From: Pseudomonas viridiflava
GTDB lineage: Bacteria > Pseudomonadota > Gammaproteobacteria > Pseudomonadales > Pseudomonadaceae
NCBI RefSeq assembly: GCF_900582625.1
Contig: NZ_UTIQ01000199.1
Coordinates: forward strand, 124,001-188,000
Direction of reading: 5' to 3'
DNA: 64,000 nt
Below are positions 9,831 to 19,034 of this stretch, in pieces (within the stretch, counting starts at the first letter, position 1; the number at the start of each line of letters is the position of its first letter). The position numbers were made by a program, and so were the translations under genes. Under the pieces are notes generated by a model. That model searched no databases. It was given only the letters and a program-made list of their open reading frames with translations, and had not been told where the DNA came from.

Positions 9831-11476
9831 AGCAGGCCCTGCAAGGTGGCGAGTGTGTCGGCTTGGTCCACGGTTTTGTCCGTGCGCCAACGCAACATGC
9901 GCGGAAAGCGCACAGCGATCCCGCTCTTGTGGCGCTTGGACAGGGCGATGCCTTCAAAGCCGAGCTCGAATACCAAGCTGGGCGTGACGCTGCGCACCGG
10001 GCCGAATTTCTCCACGGTGGTTTTGCGGATGATGGCGTCCACTTTGCGCATTTCTTCATCGGTGAGCCCGGAATAGGCTTTGGCGAACGGCACCAAGACG
10101 CGCTCGCCGGGGCTGGCGTCGTCCCACACGGCGAAGGTGTAGTCGCTGTACAAACTGGCGCGCCGGCCGTGGCCGCGTTGCGCGTAGATGAGCACGGCGT
10201 CGATGCTGAACGGATCGATTTTCCACTTCCACCACAGGCCCATGTCTTTGGTGCGGCCGACGCCGTAGAGCGAGTCGCGGCGCTTGAGCATCATGCCTTC
10301 CACGCCCAGCTCGCGGGAGGCTTCGCGCTGGCGGGCGAGGTCGGCCCAGTCGCTGCCGCGCACCTCGGGCGACAGGCGCAAGCGTTCATCGCCCATCTCC
10401 GCTACCAACAATTCCAGGCGCGCGCGGCGCTCGTCCTGGGTGCGGCTGCGCCAGTCTTCGCCGCGCCATTCCAGCAGGTCGTAGGCGAGCAGCACCACGG
10501 GCACGTCGTCGAGCAGTTTCTTGCTCAAGGTTTTGCGCCCGATGCGTTGTTGCAGCAGGGCGAAGGGTTGAATGCCGAAGGCTTTTTCACTGTCGTGTTT
10601 CCACACCACCAGCTCGCCGTCGACCACGGTGCCGTCGGGCAGCGCCTCGCCCAGTTCGTGCAGCTCGGGGAAGCGTTCGGTCACCAGCTCTTCGCCGCGC
10701 GACCAGATCCACAAGCGGCCTTCACGCTTAACCAGTTGCGCGCGAATGCCATCCCACTTCCATTCCACCAGCCAGTCCTCGACCGGGCCGAGCACCGTGT
10801 CGAAATTGTCGATGTCCTGTTGCAGCGGATGGGCGAGAAAAAACGGATACGGCTGGCCGCCGCGCTGGGCGTGTTCGTCATCCGACTCGGCGGCGATCAG
10901 CGCCAGATAACGTGCGGCGGTGGGGCGGTGCGACAAGTCGGTATAGCCCACCAGCCGCTGCGCCACGCGCTTGGCATCGATGCCCGCCAATGCCGCCAGG
11001 GCGCGGGTGACCAGCAGCTTGGAGACGCCGACGCGAAACGAGCCGGTGAGCAGTTTCAGGCTGACCATCAGGCTTTGCCGGTCCAGTTGCGCCCACAGCG
11101 GCGGGAGGCGGTCGGCCAGGGTTTCCGGCGGCAAACCGCGCAGCGGCAGCAGGTGTTCTTCCAGCCACCAGGCCAGGCCGTGTTCGCTGCTGTGCTCGGC
11201 TTCGGGCAGCAGCAGGGAGATGGTTTCCGCCAAGTCGCCGACCGCTTGGTAGCTTTCTTCGAATAGCCAATCGGGCAGCCCCGCCAAGCGACTGGCCAGT
11301 TCACGCAGCACGCGGGTTGGCACCACTTGGCGGGGCCGGCCGCCGGCGAGAAAGTAGGTGGCCCACGCCGCGTCGCCTGGCTCGGCCCCGGCGAAATAGT
11401 CCTGCATGGCTTGCAACTTGGCGTTGCTGGAGGTGGTGGCGTCGAGGCGCGCGTACAGCTCGGCGAAGGCTTTCAT
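9827..11476 (-). CDS. ATP-dependent DNA ligase (ligase-associated repair cluster)
   Basis: The 549-residue protein seals DNA nicks with ATP. The adenylated lysine is Lys240 in motif I (EWKWDG). Other nucleotidyltransferase motifs include ELVVWK (motif III region), [12 protein letters not shown] (IV) and WWKWKIDP (V), followed by an OB domain and the family's N-terminal alpha-helical domain (residues 1-200). It is distinct from the essential NAD-dependent LigA. The start ATG at 11476 overlaps the stop of the exonuclease gene and its own stop overlaps the helicase start, so all four genes form one coupled operon. No Ku or LigD gene is nearby, so this is not the canonical NHEJ locus. Confidence 0.95.
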   Translation of the reverse strand: MKAFAELYARLDATTSSNAKLQAMQDYFAGAEPGDAAWATYFLAGGRPRQVVPTRVLRELASRLAGLPDWLFEESYQAVGDLAETISLLLPEAEHSSEHGLAWWLEEHLLPLRGLPPETLADRLPPLWAQLDRQSLMVSLKLLTGSFRVGVSKLLVTRALAALAGIDAKRVAQRLVGYTDLSHRPTAARYLALIAAESDDEHAQRGGQPYPFFLAHPLQQDIDNFDTVLGPVEDWLVEWKWDGIRAQLVKREGRLWIWSRGEELVTERFPELHELGEALPDGTVVDGELVVWKHDSEKAFGIQPFALLQQRIGRKTLSKKLLDDVPVVLLAYDLLEWRGEDWRSRTQDERRARLELLVAEMGDERLRLSPEVRGSDWADLARQREASRELGVEGMMLKRRDSLYGVGRTKDMGLWWKWKIDPFSIDAVLIYAQRGHGRRASLYSDYTFAVWDDASPGERVLVPFAKAYSGLTDEEMRKVDAIIRKTTVEKFGPVRSVTPSLVFELGFEGIALSKRHKSGIAVRFPRMLRWRTDKTVDQADTLATLQGLL

Positions 11477-12480
11477 TCGGGCACCTGCGCATCGTCTTCA
11501 TCGCCGTATTCGGTTTTGAAACCGCGCGCGTCGAGGCCTTGTTCGCGCAGATGCCGGACCAGCACGTTGACCTGGCCGTGGGTGACCATCACCCGTTCGG
11601 CGCCGGTTTGCTCAATGGCCCAGAGCAAGCCCGGCCAGTCGGCGTGGTCGGAGAGCACAAAGCCTCGGTCTACGCCACGACGCCGACGTGTGCCGCGCAG
11701 CAACATCCAGCCGCTGGCGAAGGCGTCGCTGTACTCGCCGAAGCGGCGCATCCAGGTGCTGCCGGCGGCGGAGGGCGGCGCCAGAATCAGCGCCTGGCGC
11801 AACAGCGGGTCGTTCTTGGCGATGTCGCCGGCATACAACGTGGTGGGAATACGCACGCCGGCTTCGCGGTAAACCGCATTCAACGGCTCGACCGCACCGT
11901 GCACGAGAATCGGCCCGATGCTGTCGTCGATGCCATGCAGAATCCGCTGCGCCTTGCCGAAGGAATAGGCGAACAACACGCTGGCGCGTCCGGCCGCCAC
12001 GTTGTCGCGCCACCAGCTGTCGATGCCGGCGAAAATCTCGCGCTGCGGCTGCCAGCGGTAAATCGGCAGGCCAAAGGTCGACTCGGTAATAAACGTGTGG
12101 CAAGGCACCGGCTCGAATGGCGTGCAGGTGCCGTCGGCTTCGACCTTGTAGTCGCCGGAGGCCACCCAGACTTCGCCCTGGTATTCCAACCGCACCTGCG
12201 CGGAACCCAACACATGGCCGGCCGGGTGAAAGCTCAGGGTCACGCTGTGGTGATTGAGGCGCTCGCCGTAGGGCAGCGTTTGCAAGTTGATGTCTTGCCC
12301 CAGGCGCGAACGCAAAATGCCTTCGCCCGGCGCCGCCGCCAGATAGCGTTGGTTGCCGGTGCGCGCGTGGTCGCCGTGGGCGTGGGTGATGACCGAGCGC
12401 TCCACGGGGCGCCACGGGTCGATGTAAAAATCACCGGGTGGGCAATACAGGCCTTCGGGTCGAGCTATCACCAGCTCCAT
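11473..12480 (-). CDS. Ligase-associated metallo-beta-lactamase-fold exonuclease
   Basis: The 335-residue protein has the MBL-fold metal motif HAHGDH (His33, His35, Asp37, His38) and a beta-CASP-like region of the SNM1/CPSF73 kind; HGQVNVLVRHL near the C-terminus fits the last conserved histidine. It is the first gene of the Exo-Lig-Lhr-MPE operon. Family knowledge: such proteins accompany Lhr-Core, ATP-dependent ligase and MPE in many bacteria and are predicted DNA exonucleases; the operon as a whole is linked to DNA damage repair. The start is the ATG at 12480. Confidence 0.93.
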   Translation of the reverse strand: MELVIARPEGLYCPPGDFYIDPWRPVERSVITHAHGDHARTGNQRYLAAAPGEGILRSRLGQDINLQTLPYGERLNHHSVTLSFHPAGHVLGSAQVRLEYQGEVWVASGDYKVEADGTCTPFEPVPCHTFITESTFGLPIYRWQPQREIFAGIDSWWRDNVAAGRASVLFAYSFGKAQRILHGIDDSIGPILVHGAVEPLNAVYREAGVRIPTTLYAGDIAKNDPLLRQALILAPPSAAGSTWMRRFGEYSDAFASGWMLLRGTRRRRGVDRGFVLSDHADWPGLLWAIEQTGAERVMVTHGQVNVLVRHLREQGLDARGFKTEYGDEDDAQVPE

Positions 12481-12625
12481 GCAGGCACCTTGGCGGTTTC
12501 GGTTCAGTTAAGAGGGGCACACCGGCCGATAGGTTCGCTTGGTTTCAGTGCAGCGCCTCACCCTAGCAAACACCTCGAACCATTGCCGCGCCGGCTCAGT
12601 CCATTTTTTATGGAGGAGCCGAACC

Positions 12626-13153
12626 ATGGGCATGTTCCGGGTAAAACTGACTGAACACGATGCGCGCAGCCGCCTCACGCCGGTGCACGAAAACATGGCC
12701 GTACAGCGGCGCTTATGGCTGCTCGAACGCCTCGGCCTAGTGGCCATGACCGTGCTGGTGCTGCTGACATTGTTGGGCCTGTTTTCCAAAGGCCTGTTAA
12801 GCAGCCGCCAGGCCAGCGCCGGCCAGGATCAGGTGGCCGTGAGTTACGAACGCTTCCTGCGCAACGGCGCCACTTCCGTGATTGTTGTCGACCTGCGCGG
12901 CGCGCCAAACGCCGACCTGCCGCTGCGCATCGAGGGCGAACTGCTCGATGGCCTGACCGTAGAGAGCATCACGCCCCCGGCGAAAAACGCCGCCACCTTC
13001 GACAAAACCGGCATGCAGCTGGCGCTTCGCGCTGACGCTGGCGGTCAGGTGCGGGTGCACTTGGCCGTGCGCTCTGACGGAGTCGGCGCCTATCGCTCGG
13101 TGGTGCGTGGGCCGGGCGGCAGCGTGACGCTCAACCAGTTTATCTACCCGTGA
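12626..13153 (+). CDS. Hypothetical single-pass membrane protein upstream of DUF421
   Basis: The 175-residue product has a charged cytoplasmic N-terminus, one transmembrane helix at about residues 36-57 (VAMTVLVLLTLLGLFSKG) and a beta-rich exported domain (residues 60-175) without cysteines. I do not recognise the family. The start is the ATG at 12626, because GGAGGAG lies at 12612-12618; a longer frame exists but has no ribosome binding site. It ends 12 bases before the DUF421 gene, so the two are probably co-transcribed, and a joint envelope role is inferred from this only. Confidence 0.7.
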   Translation: MGMFRVKLTEHDARSRLTPVHENMAVQRRLWLLERLGLVAMTVLVLLTLLGLFSKGLLSSRQASAGQDQVAVSYERFLRNGATSVIVVDLRGAPNADLPLRIEGELLDGLTVESITPPAKNAATFDKTGMQLALRADAGGQVRVHLAVRSDGVGAYRSVVRGPGGSVTLNQFIYP

Positions 13154-13165
13154 TTCGAGGCCTTT

Positions 13166-13612
13166 ATGGACGCTGTATTACGCGCCGCCGGTATCTACTT
13201 TGCGCTGCTGATAATCCTGCGATTCGCCGGGCGGCGTTCGTTGTCGGAACTGACGATCTTCGATTTCATCTTGCTGCTGATCATCAGCGAAGCCACGCAG
13301 CAGGCGCTGCTGGGCGACGACTTTTCCTTCACTAACGCTGCTTTGGTGATCGTCACGCTGGTGACCATCGACGTGGTGCTGTCGCGACTGAAATACCGCT
13401 GGCCGTCGTTTGATTTATGGATGGAGGGCTCGCCCACCATCGTCGTGGAAAACGGCGTGCCGCTACAGAGCCGCCTGCGCGCCATGCACCTGCGGGAGGA
13501 AGACATTCTCGAAGCCGCGCGGGAAAAGCAGGGGCTGGTGAGCTTGCAGCAGATCAAGTTCGCGATTGTCGAGAAGAACGGCAAGATTTCGATCATTCCA
13601 GTGGAGTCTTGA
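13166..13612 (+). CDS. DUF421 (YetF-like) membrane protein
   Basis: The 148-residue protein has three hydrophobic N-terminal segments (near residues 5-20, 31-48 and 56-73, for example FDFILLLIISEA) and a soluble C-terminal domain with IVVENGVPLQ and AREKQGLVSLQQIKFAIVEKNGKISI, the signature of DUF421. In Bacillus such proteins (YetF/YdfS) affect spore or membrane functions; in Pseudomonas the role is not known. It follows the membrane-anchored protein at 12626 by 12 bases. Confidence 0.88.
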   Translation: MDAVLRAAGIYFALLIILRFAGRRSLSELTIFDFILLLIISEATQQALLGDDFSFTNAALVIVTLVTIDVVLSRLKYRWPSFDLWMEGSPTIVVENGVPLQSRLRAMHLREEDILEAAREKQGLVSLQQIKFAIVEKNGKISIIPVES

Positions 13613-13925
13613 AAAGCAAATCCAACCGCCCCCTGTAGGAGCGGCTTTAGCCGCGATTGGCCTGACCTGCAATCGCCGTTTCCAGCAATGACCAAAAAGC
13701 ATCGCGGCTAAAGCCGCTCCCACAGGGTCGGTGGAAGCGGTTTGATGCCGATGCCGGCCAGCACCGGAGCTCTACTGTGGGAGCGGCTTTAGCCGCGATT
13801 GGTCTGACCTGCAATCGCCATCCCCAGACTCGACCTACAAGCCCCACGCCCCTCATCGTAAAAGTTGAACGGCCGCCACACGCCGTCAGTCGACCCTATT
13901 CAGATCAACTGACTGGAGCGAACCG
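13613..13925. other. Gene-free spacer filled by REP units
   Basis: The spacer contains three REP units (listed separately) and then, from about 13821, an ordinary promoter-like region before the SDR gene. No open frame with a ribosome binding site is seen. Confidence 0.7.
13632..13820. repeat. REP cluster, three units in alternating orientation
   Basis: Unit 1 (13632-13670) reads CTGTAGGAGCGGCTTTAGCC followed by GCGATTGGCCTGACCTGCAA; unit 2 (13700-13726) is inverted (ATCGCGGCTAAAGCCGCTCC); unit 3 (13774-13820) repeats unit 1, including the conserved downstream GATTGGTCTGACCTGCAATC. Units 1 and 3 share about 40 bases, so the repeat is longer than the bare palindrome. Confidence 0.9.
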
Positions 13926-14783
13926 ATGAAAGAGTACCCAACGCCCCCATTCCCTTCGCAAAAACAAGCCGTGCCAGGCAGCCAGACCCGTATGGAGCCG
14001 TACCCCGATTGCGGCGAGCAGAGCTACACCGGCCACCATCGCTTAGCCAATAAAATTGCGCTGATCACCGGCGCCGACAGCGGCATTGGCCGCGCCGTGG
14101 CCATCGCCTTTGCCCGTGAAGGCGCGGACGTGGCAATCGCTTACTTGGACGAGCATGAAGACGCCAAAGAAACCGCGCGTTGGGTCGAGCAGGCCGGGCG
14201 TCAGTGCCTGTTGCTGCCCGGTGATATCGCCGACAAAAACGTCTGCGAACAATTGGTGGCCAAGACGGTGGAAACCTTTGGCCGCATCGACGTGTTGGTC
14301 AACAACGCCGCGTTCCAGATGACCCACAGCGACTTGGCCGATATCCCCGATGAAGAGTGGGTGCGCACTTTCGATATCAACATCACGGCGATGTTTCGCA
14401 TCTGCAAAGCGGCCGTGCCGAACATGGCGCCAGGCAGCTCGATCATCAACACCAGCTCGGTCAATTCCGACACACCGAAGCCGACCTTGCTCGCCTATGC
14501 CACCACCAAAGGCGCCATCGCCAACTTCACTGCTGGTCTGGCGCAGCTGTTGGGCGAGAAGGGTATTCGCGTGAATTCGGTGGCGCCAGGGCCGATCTGG
14601 ACGCCGTTGATTGTCTCGACCATGACCGAAGAAGACATCACCAGCTTTGGCTCGCAAACACCGCTGGGCCGTCCGGGGCAGCCCGTGGAAGTGGCGCCGA
14701 TCTATGTGCTGTTGGCTTCGGATGAAGGCAGTTACATCTCCGGCACGCGCTATGGCGTAACGGGCGGTAAGCCGATCTTGTAA
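13926..14783 (+). CDS. SDR family oxidoreductase, YghA-like
   Basis: The 285-residue protein is a classical short-chain dehydrogenase with an N-terminal extension of about 40 residues (EYPTPPFPSQKQAVPGSQTR) that is typical of the YghA/YhdF branch. The NAD(P)-binding motif is TGADSGIG (residues 48-55), NNAA follows near 126-129, and the catalytic residues are Ser177 or Ser178, Tyr191 and Lys195. The alcohol or aldehyde substrate is not known; relatives are often stress induced. GGAG lies 9 bases before the ATG. It is convergent with a second SDR gene. Confidence 0.9.
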   Translation: MKEYPTPPFPSQKQAVPGSQTRMEPYPDCGEQSYTGHHRLANKIALITGADSGIGRAVAIAFAREGADVAIAYLDEHEDAKETARWVEQAGRQCLLLPGDIADKNVCEQLVAKTVETFGRIDVLVNNAAFQMTHSDLADIPDEEWVRTFDINITAMFRICKAAVPNMAPGSSIINTSSVNSDTPKPTLLAYATTKGAIANFTAGLAQLLGEKGIRVNSVAPGPIWTPLIVSTMTEEDITSFGSQTPLGRPGQPVEVAPIYVLLASDEGSYISGTRYGVTGGKPIL

Positions 14784-14794
14784 CGCTGGCTCGT

Positions 14795-14819
14795 TGGGCT
14801 TCGTATCAAGCGAAGCCCA
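14795..14819. terminator. Hairpin between convergent SDR genes
   Basis: TGGGCTTCG (14795-14803) pairs perfectly with CGAAGCCCA (14811-14819) across a 7-base loop. It lies 12 bases after the plus-strand SDR stop and 14 bases after the minus-strand SDR stop, so it can serve both. There is no long T tract, which lowers confidence in intrinsic termination. Confidence 0.5.
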
Positions 14820-14832
14820 GCGCTCCCGCTGG

Positions 14833-15606
14833 TTACGCTCCCTGTCCCCAATTCATTTCCAGCCCGCCATCCACGACAAAATTCTGCCCGGTGATATACG
14901 CCGAATCCGGTCCGATCAGAAACAGCGCCATCTCGGCGATTTCCTCCGGGCGGCCGGGCCGTTTGAAGGGAATATTCGGCAGCTCTTTGGCGCGGGTTTG
15001 CGGGTCTTCCAGGCGTTTGTGGGTCATCGGCGTGTCGATCATGCCGGGCGCCACGGCGTTGACGTTGATGCCCATCGGCGCCAGTTCCAGCGCCAGGCTG
15101 CGGGTCATGGTCAGCAGGCCGCCTTTGGCTGCGCCGTAGGGCACGTTGCCGGGGCTGGGGATGGAGTCGTGCACCGAAGTGATGTTGAGGATTTTCCCAC
15201 CGCCACCGGCTTTGTCCCGCAGACGCACAAATTCCCGGCTGCACAGGAACGGCCCGCGCAGGTCGGTGCGGATGGTTTTATCGAAGTCTTCGGCGGTCAG
15301 CTCGATAAAGGCTTTGCTCATGCCAATGCCGGCGTTGTTGACCAAAACGGTCGGCGTGCCAAGCTCGGCGCTGACGGCGTTGAACAGCTCGACCACGCTA
15401 CTTTCATCGCCGACATCCACCTGGCGCATCAGCGCACGATTGCCGCGTCGTTTCACCTCGTCAAGGGTCGACTGCGCGCCTTCTTGGTCGCTGTGGTAAG
15501 TGATCACCACGTCGGCGCCTTCGCGGGCGAAGGCCAGCGCCATGGCGCGGCCCATGCCGGAGTCCGAGCCGGTGACGATAACGATTTGTCCGCTCAGTGT
15601 GTTCAT
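14833..15606 (-). CDS. SDR family oxidoreductase, glucose 1-dehydrogenase-like
   Basis: The 257-residue classical SDR has the cofactor motif TGSDSGMG (residues 12-19), NNAG (90-93), and catalytic Ser144, Tyr157 and Lys161. The C-terminus TGQNFVVDGGLEMNWGQ resembles Bacillus-type glucose 1-dehydrogenases, so a sugar substrate is plausible. It starts 15 bases after the stop of the GH65 gene and is the last gene of the kinase-GH65-SDR group, which suggests oxidation of a sugar released by the GH65 enzyme. Confidence 0.88.
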   Translation of the reverse strand: MNTLSGQIVIVTGSDSGMGRAMALAFAREGADVVITYHSDQEGAQSTLDEVKRRGNRALMRQVDVGDESSVVELFNAVSAELGTPTVLVNNAGIGMSKAFIELTAEDFDKTIRTDLRGPFLCSREFVRLRDKAGGGGKILNITSVHDSIPSPGNVPYGAAKGGLLTMTRSLALELAPMGINVNAVAPGMIDTPMTHKRLEDPQTRAKELPNIPFKRPGRPEEIAEMALFLIGPDSAYITGQNFVVDGGLEMNWGQGA

Positions 15607-15621
15607 TAGCCAATCCTCTTT

Positions 15622-17982
15622 TCAGTGCGCCGCTGGCGCGTGGCAGTCCAGACGCAACACCGCGCCGGGGGTCAGCGTTTCGCTACCGCCGGGGTGACAG
15701 ACGTCCAATGGCTCGGCGTTTTCCGCCAGGTGCAGGCTCAGCACCTTGTCGCGCAGTTGCACGCGCAGGTAGCGGCCTTGAAAGGTGAAGCCCATGTGCA
15801 CGCCGTCGAGCGCGGGCGGCACGGCAGGAAATATGCGCAGGCATTCAGCGGTGGGGTGCAGGCCCAGGTAATGACGCTGCAACACGTCCAGCGAACCGGC
15901 CATGGCGCCCAGGTGCACGCCTTCGAGGGTGCCGCTGTCGGCTGGCGCGTCGAGGTCGGTGCGCAGGCAATCGCACCAACTGTCCCACGAGGCTTGCGGG
16001 TTGAGATGGGCGAGCGCGCCGGCGCACACCAGTTTCGACAGGCTCGATTCGTGGCTCAGTCGCGCCAGATGGAAGTCGGCGGTGCGGCGCATGGCGGCCA
16101 CGTCGAACTGATAGCCAAGGCGTTCACACAGCTCGCTCAGTTCAGCGGGTGGGAACAGATGGAACAAGGCGAGCACGTCCGCCTGCTTGCTGACTTGGTA
16201 GCACTCGCAGCAGTCGTTGCGCGCTTCGAGCATCCAGTCCAGACGCGGGTGCTCGGTGGTCATCCATTCCCTCGGCACCGATTGCAGGTGCTCGTAGCCG
16301 TCGAACTGGTTGAGCACGCCGTCGGGTAGAAAGGGTAGATACATCCGTGAACCGATATGGCGCCAGTGTGCGACTTCGCTGTCTTTGAGCTGAAGGCGGC
16401 TGCGCAATGTTGCTTCCAGGTCGGCTGGCAGACAGTGCAATAAATCCACGGCCCGGTGCAGCACCCAGGCAGCCATGAGGTTGGTGTAGGCGTTGTTGTT
16501 CAAACCCGGCTGGCCGGTGTGCGGGTAGCCCGTGTGGTATTCGTCGGGACCAATCACACCGTTGATGACAAAGCGCTCAAGGGTTTCGTCGTAGCTGACC
16601 AGGCTGGCCCAGCAGCGGGCGATTTCCAGCACCATTTCGCCGCCCCAGTCGGCCAAAAACTCCTTCTCGCCGCTGATTTGATAGTGCTGCCAAACGCCAT
16701 ACACCACGGCAGCACCGATGTGCCGTTGCAGGTACGTGTGGTCGGCCATCCAGCGTCCCGATAGCGGGTTGTAGTTGAACGGCGGCGTTTGCTCGCGGCC
16801 GCTGCGGGCGCTGCGCCAGGGGAACAAGGCGCCTTTGAGGCCGGCCTGGCGCGCGTTCTCGCGGGCGGCATCGAGGCGCCGATAGCGGTAGCGCAACATG
16901 CTCAGCGTGATGGCGGGCAGGCGGCTCGAAAGAAACGAGTAGGCGAACAATTCGTCCCAGAAAATCTGCCCGAAATAGCCTTCATGCCAGCCGCGCGAGG
17001 GGAAGCTTTGGTCGCGTTCGGCACTCAGCGGCGAGGCGGCTTGCAGCACATGCCAGGCGCCCAGGCGCAGCGGCGTGTCGAGCACGGTGTCGTCGAGCTG
17101 CACATCGGCAGCGCGCCAGAGTGTTTCCCAAGCGCGCTGATGCGCTGCACGCAAGCTGGCAAACGGTGCGGTGGGCAGTTCCACCGTGCCAGCCGGAATC
17201 TCGTCATCCACCAGCACCCGAACGCGTTTCTCCAGAGTGACGCGGGTGCCGGGTTGCTCGATCACGGTGTGCTGGATAAGCCGCTGCGCTTGGAGTTCGC
17301 TGCGCCAATTCAGCGGCTCGTCGCTGCGCAGTTGGCAGGCCACCAGCACCTCGCCGATGCCGGAAATTAGCCGGGCGCGCACCTGCGCATGGCCATCGGC
17401 GCGGTGGGTAAAGGTGCCCGGTCGCAAGCGCGAGCCTTCGTACGGATGACTGCCGCTGACCAGGCTGTTGCTGACGCCGCCGTCCAACAGCGAACGAACG
17501 TGCAACGGCGGCAGCGGTTGGTCGCTGCTGAGCGTCCAGCGCAGCAGGGCGAGCGTCGGGTCGGCCATGCTCACCAGGCGCTCTTCGTACAGCTGAATGC
17601 GCCGCTCGCCGAGGTTGAAATTCAGCGTGCGATTGAGCTGCGCGGCGCGCAGGTCCAGGTGCTGTTGGTAGTCCAGCGCCTCGCCGGTGAACCACTGCTC
17701 GCCGTCCAGCGAAACGCTCAGGCCGAAGGGGTCGGGCAGGTTAACGAGCGCTTCCAGGGTTTGCGTTACACCATTGACCGAGCGCGGCGCGGCGTCGTAC
17801 CAGCCGGCGCGGTAAAGACCGGCGTAGCGCGTACCCGGCGCGCCGCCGAACGCTGCTTCCGGCGCGCTGGAACGCCAGGTCAGCACGCCATTACCGAGGG
17901 TGAACAGGGCTTCACGGCGGCGCTCGTCGTGGGGGTCGAAGGCGGCGAAGGCGAGCATGGCGCCGCCACAGTGATCAATCAT
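15622..17982 (-). CDS. Glycoside hydrolase family 65, phosphorylase-like
   Basis: The 786-residue cytoplasmic protein has the GH65 architecture: N-terminal beta-sandwich, (alpha/alpha)6 barrel and C-terminal jelly roll. The general acid Glu is in INGVIGPDEYH, followed by LNNNAYTN. The phrases SKQADVLALF and HESSLS match the phosphate-binding elements of the phosphorylase branch, so it probably splits an alpha-linked glucoside (maltose, trehalose, kojibiose or a phosphorylated form) with phosphate to beta-glucose 1-phosphate. The conserved FWDTE strip reads FWDEL here. The ATG at 17982 overlaps the kinase gene end by 8 bases. No beta-phosphoglucomutase gene, the usual companion, is present in this group. 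Confidence 0.88.
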   Translation of the reverse strand: MIDHCGGAMLAFAAFDPHDERRREALFTLGNGVLTWRSSAPEAAFGGAPGTRYAGLYRAGWYDAAPRSVNGVTQTLEALVNLPDPFGLSVSLDGEQWFTGEALDYQQHLDLRAAQLNRTLNFNLGERRIQLYEERLVSMADPTLALLRWTLSSDQPLPPLHVRSLLDGGVSNSLVSGSHPYEGSRLRPGTFTHRADGHAQVRARLISGIGEVLVACQLRSDEPLNWRSELQAQRLIQHTVIEQPGTRVTLEKRVRVLVDDEIPAGTVELPTAPFASLRAAHQRAWETLWRAADVQLDDTVLDTPLRLGAWHVLQAASPLSAERDQSFPSRGWHEGYFGQIFWDELFAYSFLSSRLPAITLSMLRYRYRRLDAARENARQAGLKGALFPWRSARSGREQTPPFNYNPLSGRWMADHTYLQRHIGAAVVYGVWQHYQISGEKEFLADWGGEMVLEIARCWASLVSYDETLERFVINGVIGPDEYHTGYPHTGQPGLNNNAYTNLMAAWVLHRAVDLLHCLPADLEATLRSRLQLKDSEVAHWRHIGSRMYLPFLPDGVLNQFDGYEHLQSVPREWMTTEHPRLDWMLEARNDCCECYQVSKQADVLALFHLFPPAELSELCERLGYQFDVAAMRRTADFHLARLSHESSLSKLVCAGALAHLNPQASWDSWCDCLRTDLDAPADSGTLEGVHLGAMAGSLDVLQRHYLGLHPTAECLRIFPAVPPALDGVHMGFTFQGRYLRVQLRDKVLSLHLAENAEPLDVCHPGGSETLTPGAVLRLDCHAPAAH

Positions 17983-18943
17983 TGAGCAGTTCCCGCGCCT
18001 GGAAAAACCGCTGGCCCGCCAGCGCTTCCAAGTGTTCGCGGTCGGCATAGGCCTCTTGCGAGCCGTAACCGGTAACCGCCTGTTGCGCGGCGGCCACGGC
18101 CCACGCCACGGTTTCCAACGGCGCCAGGCCTTCAAGCAAGGTGACGGCCAGCACGGCGGTAAAGGCGTCGCCCGCGCCCGTGCTGTCGACCACGTTGACT
18201 TCGGCGGCCGGCACATAGAAAACCCGTTGCTCGTGGGCCATGACGGCACCGCCATCGGCAAGTTTGATGCAGGCCAATTTCACTCCGCGTGCGCACAGTT
18301 CACGGGCGGCGTGGGCGAGGGCTTCAAGCTCGTTCAGTTCGCCAGGTTCCAGGCCCAACAGCGCGGCCACTTCTTCGCAATTGGGGGTAATGGCGGTCAG
18401 GCCGTGGAGCAGGGCAGGCGGCACACGGTCGGGGAAGGACGGGTCGAGGATCACCGGAATGTGCAGGCGGTGCGCCTGCTGCACCACGTGCTCGACCACC
18501 CAAGTGGGCACTTCGCAATCGACCACCAGACAGGCAGGTGCCGCCAGCCCATTGAGCGGCTCGAGTGCCACGTCAAGGGCGGCCGGGTCCCATTCATCAT
18601 TGGCATTGGCGGCCAGCACGATCTGCTTCTTGCCATCGGGCGGCACCACAATCATCGACACGGCGGTCGATTCTGTATGGGAACGGCTGACACCGCTCAG
18701 CTCGACTCCGGCCGCGCGCAACGGCGCCAGGGCTTGTTCGGCCAGGTCATCGTTGCCCACGCGGCCCAGTAATACGCTGCGATGACCGAACAGGGCACCG
18801 ATGTACGCCGTGTTGGCGGCCTTGCCACCCGGCCGCCTTGCAAAGCCGGTGGCCAGTTGCGTTTCGACGTCGCTCAGGGCGTCGTTCACGCGCAATTGGA
18901 AGTCCGCGTTAATGCTGCCCAGCGATACCAACGTGCCTGCCAT
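17975..18943 (-). CDS. PfkB (ribokinase-like) carbohydrate kinase
   Basis: The 322-residue protein belongs to the PfkB sugar kinase family. The first signature is GGKAANTAYIGALFG (about residues 39-53) and the second is DSTGAGDAFTA, whose Asp is the catalytic base. NEGC-like N-terminal features (GSINADFQL) fit ribokinase-type members. The substrate may be a free sugar handled together with the adjacent GH65 enzyme. A GGAG precedes the ATG at 18943. The gene follows xthA by 91 bases on the same strand and overlaps the GH65 start. Confidence 0.88.
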   Translation of the reverse strand: MAGTLVSLGSINADFQLRVNDALSDVETQLATGFARRPGGKAANTAYIGALFGHRSVLLGRVGNDDLAEQALAPLRAAGVELSGVSRSHTESTAVSMIVVPPDGKKQIVLAANANDEWDPAALDVALEPLNGLAAPACLVVDCEVPTWVVEHVVQQAHRLHIPVILDPSFPDRVPPALLHGLTAITPNCEEVAALLGLEPGELNELEALAHAARELCARGVKLACIKLADGGAVMAHEQRVFYVPAAEVNVVDSTGAGDAFTAVLAVTLLEGLAPLETVAWAVAAAQQAVTGYGSQEAYADREHLEALAGQRFFQARELLND

Positions 18944-19034
18944 GGGGTTCTCCGCTGCGGGTGGTAGTGGATTGCTTGCTAAGCAGATGACCCGCCCCGG
19001 TCGGCTGGAGTTCGTTGAGTTTCGTCACAGCCTG

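Noticed and set aside
9863..11266. A 467-codon open frame on the plus strand
   Set aside because: It lies fully antisense to the ATP-dependent ligase, which has complete family motifs; high-GC third positions keep the antisense frame open.
17983..18261. N-terminal extension of the GH65 frame
   Set aside because: It is out-of-frame coding of the PfkB kinase; the GH65 domain starts at 17982.
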